Notes under the pieces: generated by a model | Database searches by the model: none | What the model was told of the DNA's origin: nothing | The model's input: the letters and a program-made list of their open reading frames with translations, nothing else | In this document: positions 43,635-52,307 of the stretch, one piece after another | Layout of the letters: each line of letters starts with the position of its first letter | Numbering within the stretch: the stretch's first letter is position 1 | Translations under genes and position numbers: made by a program | From: JAMHWF01 sp964371405 | GTDB lineage: Bacteria > Pseudomonadota > Gammaproteobacteria > Burkholderiales > Burkholderiaceae_C | DNA: 64,000 nt | Direction of reading: 5' to 3' | Assembly (NCBI GenBank): GCA_964371405.1 | Contig: CAYJLV010000010.1 | Location: forward strand, 1 to 64,000

Positions 43635-45092
43635 TCAGGCTCCCCAGTGCGGAATGTGGTGCGAGCCCAGCGACACGCAGACGTTCTTCGGCTCGAGGAA
43701 CACCTCGAAGCTCCAGGTGCCGCCCTCGCGCCCCGTGCCCGACGCCTTGGTCCCGCCGAAGGGCTGGCGCAGGTCGCGCACGTTCTGGCTGTTGACGAAG
43801 CACATGCCCGCCTCGATCGCCGCGGCGACACGGTGCGCGCGGCCGAGGTTCTCGCTCCAGACATAGCTCGAGAGGCCGTAGTCGATGTCGTTGGCTTTGG
43901 CGATGGCGTCGGCCTCGTCGTCGAACGGGATCAGGCAGGCCACCGGCCCGAAGATCTCTTCCTGCGCGATCCGCATGCGGTTGTCGACGTCGGCGAACAC
44001 CGTCGGCTGCACATAGTTGCCCTTGCGCAGCGCGGCCGGCAGATCGGGCGCGCCGAGCCCGCCGGCGAGCAGCGTCGCGCCCTCTTTCGGCCCGAGCTCG
44101 ATGTAGCTGCGCACCTTGGCGAGGTGATCAACGCTGACCATCGGGCCGACGATCGTTTTCTCGTCGAGCGGGTCGCCCACCACGATGCGGCGTGCGCGCG
44201 CCGCGAAGCGCTCGGCGAAGGCCGCATAGATCGAGCGCTGCACCAGGATGCGCGAGCCGGCGGTGCAGCGCTCGCCGTTGTTCGAGAAGATCATGAACAC
44301 GGCGGCGTCGAGCGCGCGATCGAGGTCGGCGTCGTCGAACACGACGAAGGGGCTCTTGCCGCCGAGCTCCATCGAAAACTTCTTCAGCCCGGCGCTGCGC
44401 ACGATGCGGTTGCCGGTCGCCGTCGATCCGGTGAACGAGATCGCGCGCACGTCGGGGTGCGCGACCAGCGGCTCGCCGGTCTCGGCGCCGTAGCCGTGCA
44501 CGACGTTGAGCACGCCGCGCGGCACGCCGGCCTCGAGCGCCAGCTCGCCCAGGCGCGCCGCCGTCAGCGGCGACAGCTCGCTCATCTTGAGCACCGCCGT
44601 GTTGCCGAAGGCCAGGCACGGCGCCACCTTCCACGTCGCCGTCATGAACGGCACGTTCCACGGCGAGATCAGCGCGCACACGCCGACCGGGTGGAACAGC
44701 GTGTAGTTCAGGTGCGTCGGCGTCGGGTAGGTGTGGCCGTCGGTGCGGGTGCACATCTCGGCGAAGTAGCTGAAGTTGTCGGCCGCGCGCGGAATCAGCT
44801 GCTTGCCGGTCTGCGCGATCGGCTGGCCGGTGTCGCGCGTCTCGGTGCGCGCCAGCTCGGGGACGTGCTGCGCGATCAGCTCGCCGAGACGGCGCATCGT
44901 CTTCGCGCGCTCGGCGGCCGGCTTTCCGGCCCAGGCCGGGAACGCAGCCTTGGCGGCAGCGACCGCTGCATTGACTTCGTCGGCGCCGCCGCGCGCCACT
45001 TCGGCGAGCACTTCCTGCGTCGACGGGTCGACGGTCTCGAAGCGTTGACGGCTGTCGACGGCCTTGCCGTCGATCAGGTGCTGAACATGCAT
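43635..45092 (-). CDS. hpaE: 5-carboxymethyl-2-hydroxymuconate semialdehyde dehydrogenase
   Basis: NAD+-dependent aldehyde dehydrogenase that oxidises the ring-cleavage product of HpaD. It has 485 residues. The catalytic Glu is in MELGGKSPFVVFDD and the catalytic Cys in NNGERCTAGSRIL; the NAD-binding Asn lies in LISPWNVPF. The assignment to HpaE within the large ALDH family follows from its position between hpaG and hpaD. Confidence 0.93.
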   Translation of the reverse strand: MHVQHLIDGKAVDSRQRFETVDPSTQEVLAEVARGGADEVNAAVAAAKAAFPAWAGKPAAERAKTMRRLGELIAQHVPELARTETRDTGQPIAQTGKQLIPRAADNFSYFAEMCTRTDGHTYPTPTHLNYTLFHPVGVCALISPWNVPFMTATWKVAPCLAFGNTAVLKMSELSPLTAARLGELALEAGVPRGVLNVVHGYGAETGEPLVAHPDVRAISFTGSTATGNRIVRSAGLKKFSMELGGKSPFVVFDDADLDRALDAAVFMIFSNNGERCTAGSRILVQRSIYAAFAERFAARARRIVVGDPLDEKTIVGPMVSVDHLAKVRSYIELGPKEGATLLAGGLGAPDLPAALRKGNYVQPTVFADVDNRMRIAQEEIFGPVACLIPFDDEADAIAKANDIDYGLSSYVWSENLGRAHRVAAAIEAGMCFVNSQNVRDLRQPFGGTKASGTGREGGTWSFEVFLEPKNVCVSLGSHHIPHWGA

Positions 45093-45112
45093 CGTGGTGG
45101 CTCTCCGTTGAT

Positions 45113-45880
45113 TCAGGCGGCGCGGCCGAACACTGCGTCGTCGGCCAGCGTGTTGACGAGGCGGCCGATGCCGTCGATCTCGCAGACGACTTCGTCGCCC
45201 GGACGCACGTCGACGACGCCTTCGGGCGTGCCGGTGAGGATGACGTCGCCCGCGCCGAGCGTCATGAACGAGCTCAGGTACTCGATCAGCGCCGGCACGT
45301 CATGGATCAGGTCGCGCGTGTTGCCCTGCTGCACGACGCGGCCGTTGACCGTGGTGCGCAGCGCGAGGTCCATCGGATCGGCCACGTCGTCACGGTCGAC
45401 GAGCCACGGGCCGATCGCGGTGCAGCCGTCGCGGTTCTTGGTGCGCAGGTTCGGTCGGTACCAGTTCTCGAGATAGTCGCGGATCGCGTAGTCGTTGGCC
45501 ACGCTGTAGCCGGCGACGTGGCGCAATGCGTCGGCGCGCGTCACGTTGCGCGCCGGCACGCCGATCACGACGGCCAGCTCGCATTCGTAGTGCATGAACG
45601 CCGCGTCCGCCGGGCGCCGCGTCGCGCCGCGGTGGCCGATCAGCGCGTTCGGCCCCTTCAGGAAGACGAGCGGCTCAGCCTGCTGAGGCTGGAACGCGAG
45701 CTCCTTGGCATGGTCGGCGTAGTTCAGGCCGAGCGCGACGATGGTGCGCGGCTCGAACGGCGGCAGCCAGACGACGTCAGCCTCGCCGACGATGCGGCCG
45801 TCGGCCAGGCGCAGCCGGTCGTCGGCGGTCGCTGTCGCGTCGTGGATGGCGCCACCATAGGCGACTCGCGCGCGCTTCAT
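45113..45880 (-). CDS. hpaG2: HpaG2, C-terminal-type 2-hydroxyhepta-2,4-diene-1,7-dioate isomerase/decarboxylase subunit
   Basis: 255-residue fumarylacetoacetase-fold protein. It decarboxylates and isomerises 5-carboxy-methyl-2-oxo-hex-3-ene-1,6-dioate together with HpaG1. Metal-binding acidic residues are seen in HYECELAVVIG and NDYAIRDYLE. In E. coli HpaG is one chain; here the two halves are separate genes overlapping by ATGA (45877-45880). Confidence 0.92.
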   Translation of the reverse strand: MKRARVAYGGAIHDATATADDRLRLADGRIVGEADVVWLPPFEPRTIVALGLNYADHAKELAFQPQQAEPLVFLKGPNALIGHRGATRRPADAAFMHYECELAVVIGVPARNVTRADALRHVAGYSVANDYAIRDYLENWYRPNLRTKNRDGCTAIGPWLVDRDDVADPMDLALRTTVNGRVVQQGNTRDLIHDVPALIEYLSSFMTLGAGDVILTGTPEGVVDVRPGDEVVCEIDGIGRLVNTLADDAVFGRAA

Positions 45881-46638
45881 GCGGCCCCTCCCGTCGCCAG
45901 CTCGGCCTCGGCGACGAGCGCGTTCTCCAGCCGGCCGAGCCCGTCGATCTCGATCGCGACCTGCTGGCCGGCGCGCGCGCGCGGTGCGCCCTCGGGCACG
46001 CCGGTCAGCAGCACGTCGCCCGGCACGAGCGTCATGAACTCGGTGACGTCGGCCAGCAGCTGCGCGATCGGGCGGATCAGTTCCGCCGTCGTGGCGCGCT
46101 GGCGCAGTTCGCCGTCGACAAAGACGCGCAACTCGAGCGCGCCGGGGTCGGCCACGAGGCGCCGCGCCGTCACCCAGGGCCCGATCGGAAGGAAGCCGTC
46201 GCGACACTTGTGGCGGATCGAAGGGCGGTAGAACTCGGCGTGCGGCACGCTCACGTCGTTGGCAATGGTGTAGCCGGCGACGTGGTCGAGCGCGTCGCCC
46301 ACGCCGACGCGGCACGCCGTGCGCCCGATCACGACGGCGAGCGATGCCCCCATCTCCAGCTCGTCGATGCCGGCAGGCACCGGGATCGGCGCAGCATGGC
46401 CGACCCAGGTGTTGGCCGGCTTGATGTAGAGCACGGGCGCGCGCGGCGGCGCCTTGTACGGAGCCTGGTGCACCGCATCGCCGAGCGCGGCCAGCGCGCC
46501 GCGGTAGTTGAGCAGCGTGCCGTAGACGGTGCGCGTCGCGGCCGGCTCGTAGGCGGCGTGCGCGCCGGCCGGCGGCGGCGCCGCGTCGAGCGGGGCGCGG
46601 CCGTGCAGGCGGATCAGTGATCGGTCGATGGTCAGCAT
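45877..46638 (-). CDS. hpaG1: HpaG1, N-terminal-type isomerase/decarboxylase subunit
   Basis: 253-residue fumarylacetoacetase-fold partner of HpaG2. The metal-site pattern is altered to ELEMGASLAVVIG, while NDVSVPHAEFYRPSIRHK keeps the family's downstream loop. First gene of the leftward hpa operon. Its start at 46638 faces hpaR across 82 bp containing an inverted-repeat operator. Confidence 0.9.
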   Translation of the reverse strand: MLTIDRSLIRLHGRAPLDAAPPPAGAHAAYEPAATRTVYGTLLNYRGALAALGDAVHQAPYKAPPRAPVLYIKPANTWVGHAAPIPVPAGIDELEMGASLAVVIGRTACRVGVGDALDHVAGYTIANDVSVPHAEFYRPSIRHKCRDGFLPIGPWVTARRLVADPGALELRVFVDGELRQRATTAELIRPIAQLLADVTEFMTLVPGDVLLTGVPEGAPRARAGQQVAIEIDGLGRLENALVAEAELATGGAA

Positions 46639-46678
46639 CGGTCGGGTCGGGTTTGGCCGGGGGCCCCGGCGCGGTCAG

Positions 46679-46698
46679 AACGTTAACATGCTAACGTT
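46679..46698. promoter_or_regulatory. Inverted-repeat operator between hpaG1 and hpaR
   Basis: A 20-bp palindrome with one mismatched pair (AACGTTA-ACATGC-TAACGTT arms). It is an A/T-rich island in the divergent gap and lies 22 bp before the hpaR ATG. MarR-type HpaR would be expected to repress both directions by binding here. Confidence 0.8.
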
Positions 46699-46720
46699 TT
46701 TTCGCAACCCTGTCGCCACC

Positions 46721-47248
46721 ATGTCCGACCATCGCCCTGCGGATCGAGCGCGCGCACTGCGCAAGCCGCGCCATCGCAACGTGCCGCTGCTGATGCTGCA
46801 GGCGCGCGAAGCCGTCATCGCGCACTTCCGCCCGCTGCTCAACCATGCCGGCGTCACCGAGCAGCAGTGGCGCGTGCTGCGCGCCCTCGCCGACCACGGC
46901 GCGCTCGAGCCGCGCCAGCTCTGCGAGCTGTGCACGCTGCTCGCGCCGAGCCTGACCGGCGTGCTCGCGCGCATGGAGGAAACCGGGCTGGTCACGCGCG
47001 AACGCGTCGCCGCCGACCAGCGCCGCGTGCTGGTCGCGCTGACGCCGCGCGCCGCCGAGCTGATCCGCGACCTCGCGCCCTACGTCGAAGCGCAGTACCG
47101 GTCGATCGAGCGCGTGCTGGGCCCCGTGCTGTACGACGACCTGCTGCGCGTGCTCGACGCCGTCAACGAGCAACTCGCCACGCCGGCGCCGCTGGTCGCG
47201 CTGCCGGCCACGCACGCGCCGCGCAAGCGCCCGCGCGCGGCGCGCTGA
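46721..47248 (+). CDS. hpaR: HpaR, MarR-family regulator of homoprotocatechuate degradation
   Basis: 175 residues with the MarR winged helix: GVTEQQWRVLRALADHGALE, then LCELCTLLAPSLTGVLARME and the wing RERVAADQRRVLVALT. Members in this position repress hpa genes until 4-hydroxyphenylacetate or homoprotocatechuate binds. The ATG at 46721 is preferred; an in-frame ATG at 46688 lies inside the palindrome and would hide it. Divergent from hpaG1. Confidence 0.92.
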   Translation: MSDHRPADRARALRKPRHRNVPLLMLQAREAVIAHFRPLLNHAGVTEQQWRVLRALADHGALEPRQLCELCTLLAPSLTGVLARMEETGLVTRERVAADQRRVLVALTPRAAELIRDLAPYVEAQYRSIERVLGPVLYDDLLRVLDAVNEQLATPAPLVALPATHAPRKRPRAAR

Positions 47249-47435
47249 GCCCTATCGCAGGCATTGGTTTTTCTGTTGTCCGCCTAGGGGTTGCATCGGA
47301 TCGGCGCGGCACGACGCCGGGCGTACACTGCGGCGCGCCGGGAGTGTGAAGCCGGCCCCGCAGCCATAACGAAAACCAAGCGCGGGGGTGTCTCGCGGCA
47401 GTGCTCAGTCGAGGCCAACCAGTGGAGAACCAGAG

Positions 47436-48665
47436 ATGACCAGCAGAAGACATTTCATCGGACAGACGGCGGCCGTGGCCGGCAGCACGGCCTTGCTCGG
47501 CGCCCCAGCGATCCTGCGCGCGCAGGCCCTGCCCGACAAGATCCGGATCGGCTATTCGAGCTCGAAGACGGGCCCGAATGCGGGCGGCGTCGCCACGCAG
47601 GTCACGCCGAACTACACGATGTGGGTCAAGGAAGTGAACGCCGCCGGCGGCATCTCCGTCAAGGGCAAGAAACTGCCGATCGAGATCGTCGAGTACGACG
47701 ACCGCTCCTCCTCCGAGGAAGCGGTGCGCGCCTACGAGCGCCTGGCGACGCAGGACAAGGTCGACTTCGTCCTCGCGCCGTGGTCCACCGGCATCAACCT
47801 GGCCGTCGCGCCGACGCTCAACAAGTACAACTTGCCGCACCTGGCGGTGGCCTCGATCACCGACATGGCACCGCAGCTCGCCAAGCGCTGGGGCAACGCC
47901 TTCTTCTGCCTCGGCGGCGGCACGATGTACGGCGAGGCGCTGATCGACATCCTCGAGGTGCAGCGCAAGGCCGGCCTGATCGGCAGCAACATCGCGATGG
48001 TCAACATCGCCGACGCTTTCGGCGTCGACCTGTCGGGCGGCGCGCGCAAGGCGATCGCCAAGCACGGCTTCAAGCTCGTCTACGACAAGAGCTATCCCGT
48101 AGGCACGCAGGACATGTCGCCGTTGATCAACGAGGCCAAGGCGCTGAGCCCCGACGCCTTCGTCGCGTTCTCGTACCCGCCCGACACGATCGCGATCACG
48201 GAGCAGGCGCGCGTCTCCGCGTTCAACCCGAAAGTGTTCTTCGTCGGCGTCGGCTCCGCGTTCCCGCTGTTCAAGAAGCGCTTCGGCGCCAACATCGACG
48301 GCATCATGGGCACGGGCGGCGTGCACGCCGACGGCGCGCCGTTCCAGTCCTACTTCAAGAAGCACGTCGAGATGACGGGCCAGGAGCCCGACCGCTGGGG
48401 CAGCCCGGTAACGTACGCGGCGCTGCAGATCCTGCAGCAGTCGATCGAGCGCGCCGGCACGCTCGACCGCGCCGCCGTCATCGAGCAGATCAAGAAGGGC
48501 AGCTTCGAGACGGTCAACGGCACGATGAAGTTCACCGACCAGCAGTGGAACGACCTGTGGCTGGTCGGCCAGTGGCAGAACGGCGAGTTCCACGGCGTCG
48601 CACCAGGGAGCAAGACCGGCGCCAAGAAGGTGCTGCTGCCCAAGCCCGCGTGGAAAGCCGCCTGA
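47436..48665 (+). CDS. Liv-type ABC importer, periplasmic substrate-binding protein
   Basis: 409-residue Peripla_BP_6 receptor. The N-terminus SRRHFIGQTAAVAGSTALLG has a twin-arginine-like motif, so export may use the Tat route. The mature part starts near QALPDKIRIGYSSSKTGPNA. First of five genes forming a full importer (two permeases, two ATPases). It lies directly downstream of hpaR, so an aromatic acid of the hpa pathway is the likely cargo; that is inference. Start ATG 47436 with a GGAG site. Confidence 0.9.
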   Translation: MTSRRHFIGQTAAVAGSTALLGAPAILRAQALPDKIRIGYSSSKTGPNAGGVATQVTPNYTMWVKEVNAAGGISVKGKKLPIEIVEYDDRSSSEEAVRAYERLATQDKVDFVLAPWSTGINLAVAPTLNKYNLPHLAVASITDMAPQLAKRWGNAFFCLGGGTMYGEALIDILEVQRKAGLIGSNIAMVNIADAFGVDLSGGARKAIAKHGFKLVYDKSYPVGTQDMSPLINEAKALSPDAFVAFSYPPDTIAITEQARVSAFNPKVFFVGVGSAFPLFKKRFGANIDGIMGTGGVHADGAPFQSYFKKHVEMTGQEPDRWGSPVTYAALQILQQSIERAGTLDRAAVIEQIKKGSFETVNGTMKFTDQQWNDLWLVGQWQNGEFHGVAPGSKTGAKKVLLPKPAWKAA

Positions 48666-48764
48666 GGCCCGAGCGCCTCAGCCGCTGAAGTCCGGGCCCC
48701 GGCGGGGCCCGCCCTCACTCCCGGCCGGCGCCCGCGCATCGTGGCGCCGGCCCCGCGCTGTCAC

Positions 48765-49643
48765 ATGCAACTCCTGTTCGAATTGCTGCTGTTCGGGCTC
48801 ACGCTCGGCAGCTTGTACGCCATGATGTCGATGGGGCTGACGCTGCAGTACGGCGTCGCGCGCATCATGAACCTCGCCTACGGCGAGTTGCTGATCGCGA
48901 TGGCGTTCGGCTCCTACGCCCTGTTCACGCACCTGCAGCTCAACCCGCTGGTCTCGCTGGCGCTGTCGCTGCCGCTGGGCTTTGCCGTCAGCTGGCTGGT
49001 CTATCAGCTGCTGCTGTCGCCGCTGGTCAGGCGCACCCAGGCCGGCCCCGCGCTCGAGGTCGACAGCATGCTCGCCACCTTCGGCCTGCTGTTCGTGATC
49101 CAGGGCGTGATGCTGGTGCTGTTCGGCGGCGGCTACCACAGCTACTCCTACGCCGCCGAGGCCGTCGTCCTGTTCGGCTCGCGCATCGCCGCAAACCGGC
49201 TGCTCGTGCTGGCCTTCGCGATCCTGATCGGCGCCGCGCTGTACCTGTTCCTCACACGCACGCGCGCCGGCGCCGCGGTGCGCGCCGTTGCGACGGCGCC
49301 CAACAATGCGCCGCTGGTCGGCATCGACGTGCGCGCCGTCTCGGCCGCCACCTTCGCCGCCGGCGGCGCGCTGGTCGCGGCGTCGGGCGTGCTGGTCAGC
49401 ATGTTCCTGACATTCAGCGCGTCGATGGGCGTCATCTTCACGATGAAGGCGCTGATCGTCGTCATCATGGGCGGCGTCGGCAACGTGATCGGCTGCATCA
49501 TCGCCGGGCTGCTGCTCGGCATGTCGGAGACGATCGTCGCGCGCCTGCTCGACCCGGGGCTGACGCTGGCCGTCAACTATCTGCTGTTCCTCGCCGTGCT
49601 GCTGTGGAAGCCGGCCGGCCTGTTCGGACGCCCGACGCGATGA
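48765..49643 (+). CDS. Liv-type ABC importer permease (LivH-like)
   Basis: 292 residues with about eight membrane helices. The family signature is seen in MSMGLTLQYGVARIMNLAYGE and in the cytoplasmic coupling loop region with FTMKALIVVIMGGVGNVIG. Start ATG 48765 is used; an in-frame Met at 48741 would add eight residues ahead of the first helix. Overlaps the next permease by ATGA. Confidence 0.9.
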   Translation: MQLLFELLLFGLTLGSLYAMMSMGLTLQYGVARIMNLAYGELLIAMAFGSYALFTHLQLNPLVSLALSLPLGFAVSWLVYQLLLSPLVRRTQAGPALEVDSMLATFGLLFVIQGVMLVLFGGGYHSYSYAAEAVVLFGSRIAANRLLVLAFAILIGAALYLFLTRTRAGAAVRAVATAPNNAPLVGIDVRAVSAATFAAGGALVAASGVLVSMFLTFSASMGVIFTMKALIVVIMGGVGNVIGCIIAGLLLGMSETIVARLLDPGLTLAVNYLLFLAVLLWKPAGLFGRPTR

Positions 49644-50596
49644 AGCTGCCCTGCCCCCGCTCGCTCATCGCGACCTTCGTCGTCATCGCCGTCGCCGCCA
49701 CGCTGCCGCTGGCCAGCGCCAACGACTACGTGCTCGGCCTCTCGATCAACCTCGTGCAGTACACGCTGATGGCCACCGCCTGGGCGCTGTTCTCCGGGCC
49801 GACGCGCTACGTGTCGCTCGCCTCCGTGGCGTTCTACGGCATCGGCGCCTACGCCGTCGCCGTGCTCGGCGACAAGTTGCCGATGCCCGTCGTGTTCGCC
49901 GTCGCCGTCGGCGTCGGCGCGCTGCTCGCGCTGCTCGTCGGGCTGGCGACGCTGCGCCTGTCGGGCATCTATTTCGTGATCTTCACCTTCGGCCTGGCCG
50001 AGCTGGTGCGCCAGCTCGTCACCTGGTACGAGGTCAACATCACCAAGACGATCGGCCGCTACGTCTTCCTCGACATCACGCCGCGCCAGATCTACTGGGA
50101 GCTGCTGGTGCTGCTGGCGGCGCTGTTCGCCTTCAGCTGGTGGGTCAAGCGCTCGCGCCTGGGCCTGGCGCTGCAGGTGATCGGCGAAGACGAGACCGTG
50201 GCGCGCCACGTCGCGATCGACGTCACGCGCGCCAAGCTCGTGCTGTTCGTCGCCAGCTCGGCCTTCATCACGCTGACGGGCGCGATCATGGCGCCGCGCT
50301 GGACCTACATCGACCCGGCGATCTCGTTCAACGCCGTGATCTCGTTCCAGGTCGTCATCATGGCGCTGCTCGGCGGCGCCGGCAGCCTGTTCGGCCCGGT
50401 CGCCGGCGCAATCCCGATGACGCTGCTGTTCGAGTTCCTGTCCGCCAACTTCCCGAACTACTTTTCGATCCTGCTCGGCGTCGCGTTCATGGTGATCGTC
50501 TATTTCGTTCCCGACGGCGTCGCTGCGTGGGCGTCGCGGCGACTGCAGCGCAACAAGGCGGCGCCCCCGGCCGCCGCCGCGGAGGTGCGCACATGA
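49640..50596 (+). CDS. Liv-type ABC importer permease (LivM-like)
   Basis: 318 residues with eight or more membrane helices. Signature stretches are TRYVSLASVAFYGIGAYAVA and the EAA-like coupling loop LQVIGEDETVARHVAIDVTR. It overlaps the preceding permease and the following ATPase gene by 4 bp each. Confidence 0.91.
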   Translation: MKLPCPRSLIATFVVIAVAATLPLASANDYVLGLSINLVQYTLMATAWALFSGPTRYVSLASVAFYGIGAYAVAVLGDKLPMPVVFAVAVGVGALLALLVGLATLRLSGIYFVIFTFGLAELVRQLVTWYEVNITKTIGRYVFLDITPRQIYWELLVLLAALFAFSWWVKRSRLGLALQVIGEDETVARHVAIDVTRAKLVLFVASSAFITLTGAIMAPRWTYIDPAISFNAVISFQVVIMALLGGAGSLFGPVAGAIPMTLLFEFLSANFPNYFSILLGVAFMVIVYFVPDGVAAWASRRLQRNKAAPPAAAAEVRT

Positions 50597-51333
50597 ACGC
50601 GGTTGCGCCACTCTTGGACGTGCGCGGCCTCAGCCGCAGCTTCGGCGGCCTGCGTGCTGTCGACGAAATCGACCTCGCAGTCGCGCCGGGCGAGATCGTC
50701 GGCCTGCTCGGCCCCAACGGCTCTGGCAAGACGACGGCGATGAACCTGATCTCGGGCGCGCTGGTGCCCGACGCCGGCACCATCGTCTTCGACGGCCACG
50801 AGATCCAGGGCCTGCCCGCCTTCAAGGTGGCGCGCCGCGGCGTCGCGCGCTCGTTCCAGCTGGTGCGCATGCCGGCCTCGCTGACCTGCCTCGAGAACGT
50901 GATCACCGGACTGGCGTTCCGCCCGCGCGGCCTGTGGGGCGAGCCGGCGCGCGTGCGCGGCCGCGAACTGCTGCAGCGCGTCGGGCTCGCCGACAAGGCC
51001 GACACGCCGGCCGGCGCGCTGACCTACATCGACCAGAAGCGCCTCGAGCTGGCCCGCGCGCTGGCGCTCGAACCCAAGCTGCTGCTGCTCGACGAATGGC
51101 TGGCCGGACTGAACCCGACCGAGCTGCACGACGGCATCGCACTGGTGCGCGAGATCCGCGGCACCGGCATGACGATCCTGCTCGTCGAGCACGTGATGGA
51201 CGCGATCCGCGCGCTGTGCGACCGCTGCGTCGTGATGAGCGCCGGCCGCAAGATCGCCGAAGGGCCGACGGCCGAGGCGCTCGCCGACCCGCTGGTGCTC
51301 GAAGCCTACCTGGGGAGCGACGAGCATGTTTGA
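50593..51333 (+). CDS. Liv-type ABC importer ATPase (LivG-like)
   Basis: 246 residues. Walker A GLLGPNGSGKTTAMNLI, Walker B LLLLDEWLAGLN, and a modified signature (YIDQKRLELARAL) in place of LSGGQ are visible. The switch His is in LLVEHVMDAI. LivG proteins often have a divergent signature motif. Overlaps LivM by 4 bp and LivF by 8 bp. Confidence 0.91.
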   Translation: MNAVAPLLDVRGLSRSFGGLRAVDEIDLAVAPGEIVGLLGPNGSGKTTAMNLISGALVPDAGTIVFDGHEIQGLPAFKVARRGVARSFQLVRMPASLTCLENVITGLAFRPRGLWGEPARVRGRELLQRVGLADKADTPAGALTYIDQKRLELARALALEPKLLLLDEWLAGLNPTELHDGIALVREIRGTGMTILLVEHVMDAIRALCDRCVVMSAGRKIAEGPTAEALADPLVLEAYLGSDEHV

Positions 51334-52036
51334 GATCGCCACGCTGTCCGTCAGCTACGGCCGCCACCGCGCCGTCAGCGACGCTGCGATGCGCGTCGCG
51401 CCGGGCGAGATCGTCGTGCTGCTCGGCGCCAACGGCGCCGGCAAGTCGACGCTGCTCAAGGCCGCCGCCGGCATGGTGCGCCCGCATGCCGGCGCACACG
51501 TCGCGCTGGACGGCCGATCGCTGCTCGAGCTGCCGGCCCACCGCATCGTCGAGCAGGGGCTGGCCCTCGTGCCCGAGGGCCGCGGCGTGTTCGCCGAGCT
51601 GAGCGTGCAGGAGAACCTGGCGCTCGGCGCGTTCCCGCCGCGCGCGCGCGCCGGCGAGCGCAAGAGACTCGACAGCGTCGTCGCGCTGTTCCCGCGCCTG
51701 GGCGAACGCCTGACGCAGCAGGTGCGCACGATGAGCGGCGGCGAGCAGCAGATGGTGGCGATCGGGCGCGCGCTGATGTCGGCGCCGACGATCCTGCTGC
51801 TCGACGAGCCGTCGCTCGGCCTGTCGCCGCTGCTGTGCCGCGAGCTGTTCACGGCGCTTGGGCGCGTGCGCGAGACCGGCGTCGGCATCCTGCTCGTCGA
51901 GCAGAACGCGCGCCAGAGCCTGGCGATCGGCGACCGCGCCTACGTGATGGCGACCGGCCGCGTGGCGGGCGGCGGCCTCGCCGCCGACGCGCTGAACGAC
52001 GACTCGGTGCGCCGCGCCTACCTCGGCGCGCACTGA
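51326..52036 (+). CDS. Liv-type ABC importer ATPase (LivF-like)
   Basis: 236 residues with Walker A LLGANGAGKSTLLKA, signature MSGGEQQMVAIGRALM and Walker B ILLLDEPSLGLSP; the switch residue after LLVEQN is as in LivF. Last gene of the importer, 8-bp overlap with LivG. Two hairpins follow it before the AraC gene. Confidence 0.92.
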   Translation: MFEIATLSVSYGRHRAVSDAAMRVAPGEIVVLLGANGAGKSTLLKAAAGMVRPHAGAHVALDGRSLLELPAHRIVEQGLALVPEGRGVFAELSVQENLALGAFPPRARAGERKRLDSVVALFPRLGERLTQQVRTMSGGEQQMVAIGRALMSAPTILLLDEPSLGLSPLLCRELFTALGRVRETGVGILLVEQNARQSLAIGDRAYVMATGRVAGGGLAADALNDDSVRRAYLGAH

Positions 52037-52085
52037 GCGCCGCCCCCAGGGCCGGGCTGCGCCCAGCCCGCCCCCCGCGGGGGCC

Positions 52086-52165
52086 AAGGAAACGTGGGGC
52101 GACCCGGCGTTTCCTTGAGAGGCCTGTCCACACTGCGAAGACCCGGCACGCTGTGTGGACAGGCC
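52086..52165. repeat. Two adjacent hairpins after the first ABC importer
   Basis: AAGGAAACG/CGTTTCCTT (52086-52116, 13-nt loop) and the 13-bp perfect pair GGCCTGTCCACAC/GTGTGGACAGGCC (52121-52165, 19-nt loop). Neither has a T run after it on the plus strand, so they are not typical intrinsic terminators. They may protect the transcript end or be a dispersed element. Confidence 0.55.
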
Positions 52166-52307
52166 CCAGGGGTGGGACACCCGGTTCGGCCGCGCACGGC
52201 CCGGCAGAGCCGGCGAGCCGCGGTGCGGGTGTAAGCCCCGATGAAGCAGGCCCCACCGCCCTCGTAGACTCGACTGCTGGGCCGGTTCGGCCGTCCCGGA
52301 GGTCACG

